Of a stretch of DNA of 5,198 nt, positions 1-5,198 are shown in pieces; within the stretch, counting starts at the first letter, position 1; every line of letters starts with the position of its first letter. Below the pieces are notes generated by a model. The model did not search any database, was not told where the DNA came from, and saw only the letters and a list, made by a program, of their open reading frames with translations. Source of the stretch: Bacteroidaceae bacterium (GTDB lineage Bacteria > Bacteroidota > Bacteroidia > Bacteroidales > Barnesiellaceae_A). The position numbers were made by a program, and so were the translations under genes. The stretch is taken from NCBI GenBank assembly GCA_017561285.1, contig JAFZDG010000136.1, positions 1 to 5,198 on the forward strand, read 5' to 3'.

Positions 1-132
1 AAAGGTGTACCTGCCAAATCAAACGGCGAATTGGTAGCCAAAGTAGTGAGAATTGCCAAAGAATTAGGTCGTGAAATAGCAACATCGGCCGAAGCTCGCG
101 AAATCTTGTCTTTGCCTCCCCGCAACAAATAA
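1..132 (+). CDS. kce: 3-keto-5-aminohexanoate cleavage enzyme, C-terminal end (partial)
   Basis: The frame is open from the first base and stops with TAA at 130-132, giving the last 43 residues of a gene that begins upstream. The visible peptide includes KSNGELVAKVVRIAKELG, then an EIATSAEAREIL segment and a short basic tail. This is the usual end of beta-keto acid cleavage enzymes (BKACE, DUF849 family): the final helix plus the conserved 'SN..LV..vvriA.elgReiAt..EAReiL' block. In lysine fermentation Kce condenses 5-amino-3-oxohexanoate with acetyl-CoA and releases 3-aminobutyryl-CoA and acetoacetate in the cytoplasm. The zinc-binding and catalytic residues lie outside the window and cannot be checked. 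The BKACE family acts on many substrates, so the Kce call rests on the kdd and kam neighbours. kdd starts 44 nt downstream with no hairpin between them, so the two are probably co-transcribed. Confidence 0.88.
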   Translation, partial: KGVPAKSNGELVAKVVRIAKELGREIATSAEAREILSLPPRNK

Positions 133-176
133 TCAAACAGATAAAGGAATATTAATAACATAACAACAATAAAACA

Positions 177-1217
177 ATGAAAAAAGGTAACAAATACGGT
201 ATCCACCGCGTACTCGAACCCCAAGGTGTTCTTCCCCAACCCGCTAACAAGCTCGACAACAATATGGATGAAATCTACGACAACGAGATTCTCATCGATG
301 TTCAAACACTCAATATCGACTCGGCTTCTTTCACCGAAATCTCAAGAAGATGTGATGGTGACATTGAGAAGATCAAAGAGACTATGATGTGGATTGTTGA
401 GACACAAGGTAAACACCGCAATCCTTGGACCGGTTCGGGTGGTATGTTGCTCGGTACTGTAGAGAAAATTGGTGATGCTATCGCCGACAAAATCGACCTC
501 AAAGTTGGTGATAAGATTGCTACATTGGTATCACTCTCTCTTACCCCTCTCCGCATTGACGAGATTCTCGAAGTACGTCCCGATGTTGACCAAGTGGACA
601 TCAAAGGTAAAGCAATCCTCTTCGAGAGCGGTATCTACGCTAAAATACCTGCCGACCTTCCCGAAAAACTCGCTTTGTCAGCTCTCGACGTTGCCGGTGC
701 TCCCGCACAAACTGCTAAACTTGTTAAACCCGGCGATACAGTTCTCATCATTGGTGCCGGTGGTAAATCAGGTATGCTCTGCTGCTACGAGGCTAAAAAA
801 CGTGCCGGCGTAACAGGTAAGGTTATCGGTCTTTGCCACAGCCAAAAGAGTACTGAGCGTTTGCAAAAACTCGGTTTCTGCGACGTAGTATTCTCAGCCG
901 ATGCTACCGATTCTGTAGCCGTACTCAACAAAATCGAAGAGCTCACCAAAGGCGAGATGTGCGACATTACTATCAACAACGTGAACATCGAAGCTACAGA
1001 GATGACTTCTATTCTCTGTACTAAAAACACAGGTATTGTATATTTCTTCTCAATGGCAACAAGCTTTACCAAAGCAGCTCTCGGTGCTGAGGGCGTAGGT
1101 AGCGATGTTACTATGATTATGGGTAACGGTTACACCAAAGGCCACGCTGAGATTACACTCCAAGAGTTGAGAGAGTGCGAAGAGTTGAGAAAAGTATTCA
1201 CTGAGTTGTATGCTTAA
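177..1217 (+). CDS. kdd: L-erythro-3,5-diaminohexanoate dehydrogenase
   Basis: This 346-residue cytoplasmic enzyme oxidises (3S,5S)-3,5-diaminohexanoate with NAD(P)+ to 5-amino-3-oxohexanoate and ammonia, the step before Kce. The layout is that of a medium-chain dehydrogenase. An N-terminal GroES-like part (about 30-165) has NPWTGSGGMLLGTVEKIG at 82-99, in the place where alcohol dehydrogenases carry their PxxxGHExxGxV block. A Rossmann domain follows, with the dinucleotide loop VLIIGAGGKSGM at 189-200. The zinc-ligand histidine of the GHE motif is absent and I see no four-cysteine structural zinc cluster, so the protein is probably zinc-independent. The length fits the family. The ATG at 177 is the only sensible start; it follows an A-rich leader without a Shine-Dalgarno sequence, as is common in Bacteroidetes. 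Isoleucine is almost always ATC or ATT, suggesting strong expression. The function call is firm mainly because of the kce and kamA neighbours; by fold alone it is a generic MDR-type oxidoreductase. Confidence 0.9.
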   Translation: MKKGNKYGIHRVLEPQGVLPQPANKLDNNMDEIYDNEILIDVQTLNIDSASFTEISRRCDGDIEKIKETMMWIVETQGKHRNPWTGSGGMLLGTVEKIGDAIADKIDLKVGDKIATLVSLSLTPLRIDEILEVRPDVDQVDIKGKAILFESGIYAKIPADLPEKLALSALDVAGAPAQTAKLVKPGDTVLIIGAGGKSGMLCCYEAKKRAGVTGKVIGLCHSQKSTERLQKLGFCDVVFSADATDSVAVLNKIEELTKGEMCDITINNVNIEATEMTSILCTKNTGIVYFFSMATSFTKAALGAEGVGSDVTMIMGNGYTKGHAEITLQELRECEELRKVFTELYA

Positions 1218-1261
1218 TACTTCTGTTCCGAAAAGTATGTACATAAACCATAGGCAATAAT

Positions 1262-1309
1262 CTTAAGAACCGGCAGGGGAAATATCCACTGCCGGCTATT
1301 AAGTTTCTT
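1262..1309 (+). terminator. Hairpin after kdd, possible intrinsic terminator
   Basis: CCGGCAG (1270-1276) pairs with CTGCCGG (1289-1295). After one G-A mismatch, GGA (1278-1280) pairs with TCC (1285-1287), closing an AATA tetraloop. Outside an internal loop, CTTAA (1262-1266) pairs with TTAAG (1299-1303). The tail TTTCTT (1304-1309) follows directly but is short and interrupted. The hairpin lies 45 nt after the kdd stop, where an intrinsic terminator or an mRNA 3'-stabilising stem would be expected. The weak T-tract suggests partial termination or mRNA protection as alternatives to a full stop. Confidence 0.55.
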
Positions 1310-1390
1310 GACACTACCGTTTAGCACAAACAACACTCATTAGGAACAATCCACACAACCAACTGATTACTAAAAACATATAGCAATAAT

Positions 1391-1400
1391 ACAAATTTGT
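1391..1400. promoter_or_regulatory. 10-bp perfect palindrome upstream of kamA
   Basis: ACAAATTTGT reads the same on both strands and ends 18 nt before the kamA ATG. The symmetry does not extend beyond 10 bp (T1390 and C1401 do not pair). It could be a dimeric-regulator site or part of the leader. In an A+T-rich leader a palindrome of this size can also occur by chance. No regulator can be named from the sequence. Confidence 0.25.
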
Positions 1401-1418
1401 CAAAAACAAAGAATAGTC

Positions 1419-2672
1419 ATGACAGAATCAAGACGCTATGAACTATTTCCCAACGTTACCGATGAACAATGGAACGATTGGAAATGGCAAGTAAAAAATA
1501 GAATTGAGACACTCGAAGATCTCAAGAAATACGTTACACTTACTCCCGAAGAAGAAGAAGGTGTAAAAAAGACTCTTCAAACATTGAGAATGGCAATCAC
1601 ACCTTATTATATAAGTTTGATTGATCCCAGCAATCCCGATTGTCCCGTAAGAAAGCAAGCTGTACCTACAGCAAAAGAGACATACCAATCGCCCGCCGAC
1701 CTCCTCGACCCTCTTCACGAAGACGAGGATTCGCCCGTTCCCGGTCTTACACACCGTTATCCCGATAGAGTTTTGTTGCTCATCACCGATATGTGTTCTA
1801 TGTACTGCCGTCACTGTACAAGAAGACGTTTTGCCGGACAAAAGGATGCCGAGAGTGCTGTAGATCGCATCGACCGCGCCATTGAGTATATTGCAAAGAC
1901 ACCTCAAGTACGCGACGTACTCCTCTCGGGTGGTGATGCATTGATGGTAAGCGATGAGCGTTTGGAATATATCATTTCTCGTCTCCGTCAAATACCTCAC
2001 GTTGAGATTGTGCGTATTGGCTCAAGAACACCTGTGGTATGTCCTCAACGTATTACCGACAACTTGGTAAATATGCTCAAGAAATATCACCCCGTTTGGT
2101 TGAACACACACTTCAACCACCCTCAAGAGGTAACAAAAGAGGCTACCGAAGCTTGCGCAAGATTGGCCAACGCCGGTATTCCCTTGGGCAACCAAACAGT
2201 GTTGTTGAGAGGCGTAAATGACTGTGTAAACACAATGAAGAAACTCATGCACGAGTTGGTAAAGATGAGAGTACGTCCCTACTACATCTATCAATGCGAC
2301 TTGTCAATGGGTATCGAGCACTTCAGAACACCCGTATCTAAAGGTCTTGAGATTATCGAAGGTCTCAGAGGTCACACTTCGGGCTACGCTGTTCCCACAT
2401 TTGTGGTTGACGCTCCCGGTGGTGGTGGTAAGACACCCGTTATGCCTCAATATGTTGTTTCACAATCGCCCGGCCGCGTAGTTCTTCGCAACTTCGAGGG
2501 TGTTATCACTACATACACCGAGCCCACCGATTATGTAAACAACTGCAACTGCAAATTCTGCCAAGAGGCTAACAAACAAAAAGCAGAGGGTGTATCTTCA
2601 TTGTTGAAAGGCGAGCAAATGACAATCGAGCCTGCTCACCTCAACCGCAAAGAAAGAGCACATAAAGAATAA
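1419..2672 (+). CDS. kamA: L-lysine 2,3-aminomutase (radical SAM, PLP, zinc)
   Basis: KamA converts L-lysine to L-beta-lysine, the first step of lysine fermentation, using a [4Fe-4S] cluster, S-adenosylmethionine and PLP. The 417-residue protein carries the radical SAM motif CSMYCRHC (C126, C130, C133), an SAM-binding SGGD (170-173), and the PLP lysine K338 in DAPGGGGKTP. It also has the two substrate-amine aspartates D294 (in YQCD) and D331, and R135 for the carboxylate. A C-terminal zinc site is present as C269 plus C376, C378 and C381 in NNCNCKFC. From memory these match the Clostridium subterminale enzyme residue for residue with an offset of one. The complete zinc site separates it from the shorter EpmB (YjeK) proteins that modify elongation factor P. 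The start at 1419 gives the family's usual N-terminus and length. No Shine-Dalgarno sequence is seen. kamB begins 19 nt later with no terminator between, so kamA probably heads the kamABCD(E) unit. Codon use is strongly biased, with ATA rare. Confidence 0.97.
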   Translation: MTESRRYELFPNVTDEQWNDWKWQVKNRIETLEDLKKYVTLTPEEEEGVKKTLQTLRMAITPYYISLIDPSNPDCPVRKQAVPTAKETYQSPADLLDPLHEDEDSPVPGLTHRYPDRVLLLITDMCSMYCRHCTRRRFAGQKDAESAVDRIDRAIEYIAKTPQVRDVLLSGGDALMVSDERLEYIISRLRQIPHVEIVRIGSRTPVVCPQRITDNLVNMLKKYHPVWLNTHFNHPQEVTKEATEACARLANAGIPLGNQTVLLRGVNDCVNTMKKLMHELVKMRVRPYYIYQCDLSMGIEHFRTPVSKGLEIIEGLRGHTSGYAVPTFVVDAPGGGGKTPVMPQYVVSQSPGRVVLRNFEGVITTYTEPTDYVNNCNCKFCQEANKQKAEGVSSLLKGEQMTIEPAHLNRKERAHKE

Positions 2673-2691
2673 TTTCTACTTACATACGGTT

Positions 2692-3711
2692 ATGCCTTTT
2701 ATCAGCGAAATTCTCCAATACGACAGCCTATCGATTGTAGGTCTTGAGAAGAACGTAGGCAAAACCGAATGTTTGAACTATATCCTTCGCAGGTTGCCGC
2801 TACACAACACACGCGTAGCGGTAACCTCGATAGGAATAGACGGCGAGAACAAAGACCAAGTAACCTCGACCAAGAAACCCGAGATATACCTGAGAGAAGG
2901 TATGTTCCTATCGACAGCCGAGTCGCACTACCGCGAACGCCGATTGGTAAGCGAGTTGATAGAAATAACCAACGAGCGCAGCTCTCTGGGCCGCATTGTA
3001 ACGGCTCGCGTGGTAGTAGGAGGTAAAGCGCTCATTTCGGGGCCCTCTTCGGGGGTATCACTACGCCGATGGGCTGCCGGAATAAAGAGATATGGTATAG
3101 ATCTCACCATCATCGATGGGGCTATATCGCGACTCAGTTCTGCCTCACCGGCCATTAGCAAAGCGATGATACTATCGACCGGTGCAGCATTATCATCAAA
3201 CATCAACACGCTGGTGCAAAAGACCAAATTTGTGGTGGAGATGATAGGACTGAACATACTTGAAGACGATAGTCGCGACACCCTATGCGACATTGAAGCC
3301 GGCGTATGGGGTATAGATATAGAGGGTAACCTCGTTGACTTCAAAATAACTTCGGCTTTGGCCATAAATACTCTCAAAGTAGATATAACCAAAGGTATGA
3401 AGATAATATACACCGTAGGTGCATTGACCGACAAGCTACTCAACCTCATTGCCGAGTCGAAAAACATAAAAAATGTAACCTTGGTGGTTAAAGACTTTAC
3501 AAAGATTTTTGTAAGTGAGACTGCTTACAGAACTTTTTGCTCAAGAGGTGGAAATATAAGGGTACTGCAAAAGAGCAAGCTCATTGCTGTATGCGTCAAC
3601 CCTACCGCACCCAACGGATATGTGTTGGATAGCGATACTTTGTGTAGAAAACTCCGGGAAGCGATAAAGTTGCCCGTATATGATATAGTAAAAAACGAAT
3701 ATGACATTTAA
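2692..3711 (+). CDS. kamB: P-loop protein of lysine fermentation clusters, function unknown
   Basis: This 339-residue soluble protein lies between kamA and kamC, the place of kamB in known lysine fermentation clusters. No catalytic step has been assigned to it to my knowledge. Near the N-terminus SIVGLEKNVGKTE (14-26) has a beta strand and a GKT loop like Walker A, but with five rather than four residues between the glycines. LTIIDG (138-143) looks like a Walker B strand ending in D142. VTSIGIDGEN (44-53), after the first helix and second strand, resembles the region after the P-loop in MobB- or dethiobiotin-synthetase-like NTPases. I see no signal peptide, membrane segment or cysteine cluster. 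The reading frame ends inside kamC (11-nt overlap), suggesting coupled translation and perhaps a KamB-KamC complex. Isoleucine is often ATA, unlike kdd and kamA, which suggests lower expression. A nucleotide-dependent helper for the B12 aminomutase is my inference. The gene symbol rests on position and overall pattern. Confidence 0.82.
   Translation: MPFISEILQYDSLSIVGLEKNVGKTECLNYILRRLPLHNTRVAVTSIGIDGENKDQVTSTKKPEIYLREGMFLSTAESHYRERRLVSELIEITNERSSLGRIVTARVVVGGKALISGPSSGVSLRRWAAGIKRYGIDLTIIDGAISRLSSASPAISKAMILSTGAALSSNINTLVQKTKFVVEMIGLNILEDDSRDTLCDIEAGVWGIDIEGNLVDFKITSALAINTLKVDITKGMKIIYTVGALTDKLLNLIAESKNIKNVTLVVKDFTKIFVSETAYRTFCSRGGNIRVLQKSKLIAVCVNPTAPNGYVLDSDTLCRKLREAIKLPVYDIVKNEYDI
3701..3711 (+). 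other. kamB/kamC 11-nt overlap
   Basis: The kamC ATG at 3701-3703 lies inside the last codons of kamB, whose TAA is at 3709-3711. No Shine-Dalgarno sequence precedes the kamC start, so ribosomes finishing kamB probably re-initiate here. This would keep the two products in a fixed ratio. Confidence 0.75.
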
Positions 3712-5047
3712 GTCGGCACTTGAAATAGATTGTGGATTGCGTTATATGTACGACTCGTTGTGCATTATGTCGTCGTGTGGCCGTAAGATGCTACTATCAA
3801 GCGATATGATGACCACAAAGAGCGACATCGAAGCCTATTACGGCCGACTCAATGACATATACAAACACGACTGCTTGAAAATTGCACACAAGCTCATGTA
3901 CCTCAAAGATATACACAATACTTTGAGCCGATTGAGCGATGGTAGTACACTCGATGATATCGAGTTGTTTGAAGTAAAGCATTTGGCGATTTTGTCTTCG
4001 CAAATACGCAATATGCTCACAGAGCAAAATATCGAGGCCATAACACTCCCCCAACTCGACAAAGTTGTAGAGATATTAGATCCCGACAAGCTCAACATAC
4101 CCTCGTTCTACATATACGATTCGTACAACGAAGCGTTACGAGAGGTACGTAAGCAGATGAAAGCCATACAAGCTCAAGGCGATGATATTGCCGAAGATAA
4201 ACGACAAGAACTTGCTATGTTGCTTCAACAACACGCCGACTTGGAGTTACAGGTAAGAGAGCAACTCTCGCAACAACTACTTGCATATGTTGCACCATTG
4301 ACCGATACTTTAGACAACCTATCTTGTCTCGATATACTCATAGCAAAGGCCGAGCAAATACGACAAATGAATCTGTGTATTCCCCACATAGAAGAAGAGA
4401 AATACACATTATATAATAATATGTTCCATCCGCAAGTAAAAGCCCACCTTGCCGAGCAAGGCAAAGCATTTATGCCGGTGGATATTACATACGAGCACAC
4501 ACCCGTTACCATCATCGGAGCCAATATGGGTGGTAAGAGTGTGGTATTAAAGTCGCTTGCACTCAATCAGCTACTTGCACAATATGGTTTTGGCGTTGCT
4601 GCCGACCATTGCAACATCAATCCGGTAGAGGAGATTGCCCTATGCATAGGCGATGAGCAAAGCATAGTGAAAGGAGTATCATCATTTGCCGGTGAAATAT
4701 TGGCTATTGATGCTGTAATAAAGAAGATAAGAGCCGGTCGCAAGCTACTGGCACTCATTGACGAGCCGGCCCGTACCACCAATCCGGTAGAGGGCACAGC
4801 ACTGGTTGAAGGTCTGCTCGAAGTCATTGACCACTGCAATGGCGCATTTATACTCACTACACACTATAACATCGAGAACAGCGATGTTAAGCGTTACAGA
4901 GTAAAAGGATTGAACAACGGACAAATGGACTATACCCTCGAAGAGACTCACTGTGGCGACGTGCCTCACGAAGCCATTGCCATAGCCGAAAGCCTGGGTA
5001 TAGACTCACAATGGATAGAATACACCAAAAAGAATTTAAATAACTAA
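3701..5047 (+). CDS. kamC: MutS-like ATPase of lysine fermentation clusters
   Basis: This 448-residue protein has the MutS ATPase domain at its C-terminal half but is not a mismatch-repair protein. The domain opens with FHP (242-244), followed by Walker A GANMGGKS (273-280), the SSFAGE loop (327-332) that in MutS contacts the partner's ATP, Walker B LLALIDE (349-355) and the histidine switch TTHY (386-389). The Walker B neighbourhood reads DEPARTTNPVEG, where MutS has DEIGRGTSxxDG. Residues about 40-240 resemble the MutS lever and clamp, with a charged coiled-coil stretch at about 143-195. The N-terminal mismatch-reading domain with its Phe-x-Glu motif is missing, and so is the Smr domain of MutS2. 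The start overlaps the kamB end by 11 nt and kamD begins 11 nt after the stop, so it should be made together with both. The likely role is ATP-driven conformational work on the lysine 5,6-aminomutase or its cofactor, which is inferred from position only. Automatic annotation often labels such genes 'DNA mismatch repair protein MutS'. Confidence 0.88.
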   Translation: MTFKSALEIDCGLRYMYDSLCIMSSCGRKMLLSSDMMTTKSDIEAYYGRLNDIYKHDCLKIAHKLMYLKDIHNTLSRLSDGSTLDDIELFEVKHLAILSSQIRNMLTEQNIEAITLPQLDKVVEILDPDKLNIPSFYIYDSYNEALREVRKQMKAIQAQGDDIAEDKRQELAMLLQQHADLELQVREQLSQQLLAYVAPLTDTLDNLSCLDILIAKAEQIRQMNLCIPHIEEEKYTLYNNMFHPQVKAHLAEQGKAFMPVDITYEHTPVTIIGANMGGKSVVLKSLALNQLLAQYGFGVAADHCNINPVEEIALCIGDEQSIVKGVSSFAGEILAIDAVIKKIRAGRKLLALIDEPARTTNPVEGTALVEGLLEVIDHCNGAFILTTHYNIENSDVKRYRVKGLNNGQMDYTLEETHCGDVPHEAIAIAESLGIDSQWIEYTKKNLNN

Positions 5048-5058
5048 CTATCAACAAT

Positions 5059-5198
5059 ATGCAAAGCAAATTAGGACTAGATTTTAAGAAGGTTGAGCGT
5101 GCAAAAACATTGGCCAAAGATATAGCCAATGAGGTTCAAGCCTTTGTTGAGTCTAAAACAACAGTAGCCGTAGAGCGTACATTGTGCAGACTTATGGG
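5059..5198 (+). CDS. kamD: Lysine 5,6-aminomutase alpha subunit, N-terminal part (partial)
   Basis: An ATG 11 nt after the kamC stop opens a frame that stays open to the window edge (46 full codons). The peptide starts MQSKLGLDFKKVERA and contains SKTTVAVERTLCRLM, which I recognise as the N-terminus of KamD. In that family a first helix precedes a conserved TTV(A/S)VERT(V/L)CRL block leading to the TIM barrel. KamD with KamE uses PLP and adenosylcobalamin to move the terminal amino group of L-beta-lysine (or D-lysine) to carbon 5. The barrel residues and the KamE cobalamin-binding subunit lie downstream and are not visible. Position and spacing place it in the same transcript as kamA, kamB and kamC. 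No Shine-Dalgarno sequence is seen; the leader is A+T-rich. Confidence 0.92.
   Translation, partial: MQSKLGLDFKKVERAKTLAKDIANEVQAFVESKTTVAVERTLCRLM

Larger units (their letters stand above)
1218..1418 (+). other. Intergenic region between kdd and kamA
   Basis: This 201-nt gap is the only sizeable one in the window and contains no convincing gene. It holds a GC-rich hairpin 45-86 nt after the kdd stop, then about 115 nt of A+T-rich sequence leading to the kamA start, with a perfect 10-bp palindrome at 1391-1400. I found no clean Bacteroidetes promoter pair (TTTG near -33 with TAnnTTTG near -7). The nearest resemblance is TA-N4-TTTG at 1390-1399, which has the wrong spacing. No Shine-Dalgarno sequence precedes kamA. 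The size and content suggest a separate kamA promoter or processing of a longer transcript. That is an inference, because no promoter can be pointed to. Confidence 0.5.

Noticed and set aside
145..150. Purine-rich AAGGAA before kdd as a Shine-Dalgarno site
   Set aside because: It lies about 27 nt upstream of the kdd ATG, too far to position a ribosome, and the other genes in the window also lack such sites.
1308..1313. TTGACA, a perfect sigma-70-type -35 hexamer
   Set aside because: No matching -10 lies 16-18 nt downstream, and Bacteroidetes primary sigma factors use TTTG/TAnnTTTG. It also directly abuts the hairpin tail.
1218..1418. A lysine or cobalamin riboswitch before kamA
   Set aside because: One short hairpin and an unstructured A-rich leader do not provide the multi-helix junction of a lysine riboswitch, and I see no B12-box-like sequence.
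1443..2000. A long open frame on the minus strand opposite kamA (185 codons)
   Set aside because: It lies entirely within kamA, resembles no family I know, and is explained by the codon bias of the gene on the plus strand.
1419..2672. Reading this gene as EpmB (YjeK), the lysine aminomutase that serves elongation factor P modification
   Set aside because: It has the long C-terminal extension with the zinc cysteines (376, 378, 381) and C269, both substrate aspartates, and lysine fermentation neighbours, with no EF-P genes nearby.
3701..5047. Reading this gene as a DNA mismatch repair protein (MutS or MutS2)
   Set aside because: At 448 residues it lacks the mismatch-reading and connector domains of MutS and the C-terminal Smr domain of MutS2, its Walker B signature is altered, and it sits in a catabolic operon.

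Overview
The window is a compact, all-plus-strand piece of an anaerobic lysine fermentation cluster: 3'-kce, kdd, kamA, kamB, kamC, 5'-kamD. It suggests a Bacteroidales-type gut or oral anaerobe (a relative of Porphyromonas, Odoribacter or Alistipes). The basis for this is A-rich leaders without Shine-Dalgarno sequences, moderate G+C, the codon style, and a pathway known from amino-acid fermenters of that order as well as from Fusobacterium and Clostridia. The assignment is inferred from style and content, not from a marker gene.

Layout. Positions 1-132 are the last 43 codons of kce, the 3-keto-5-aminohexanoate cleavage enzyme. After 44 nt comes kdd (177-1217), the 3,5-diaminohexanoate dehydrogenase. 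A 201-nt gap (1218-1418) follows, holding a GC-rich hairpin and a 10-bp perfect palindrome. kamA (1419-2672) is lysine 2,3-aminomutase, with every radical-SAM, PLP, substrate and zinc residue I could place. Then come kamB (2692-3711), a P-loop protein of unknown function; kamC (3701-5047), a MutS-like ATPase without mismatch-recognition domains; and the first 46 codons of kamD (from 5059), the alpha subunit of B12/PLP-dependent lysine 5,6-aminomutase. From kamA to kamD the gaps are 19 nt, an 11-nt overlap and 11 nt, so these four genes look like one transcription unit.

How the genes work together. KamA turns L-lysine into L-beta-lysine. KamD with KamE (outside the window) moves the terminal amino group to give 3,5-diaminohexanoate. 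Kdd oxidises that to 5-amino-3-oxohexanoate. Kce uses acetyl-CoA to cleave this into 3-aminobutyryl-CoA and acetoacetate, which lead on to butyrate and acetate. KamB and KamC catalyse no known pathway step. They sit directly upstream of the B12 enzyme, carry two different kinds of NTPase motif, and use codons (many ATA) unlike the strongly biased enzymes kdd and kamA. This fits low-abundance helpers, for example an ATP-driven activation or repair system for the B12 aminomutase. That pair is the most interesting part of the window.
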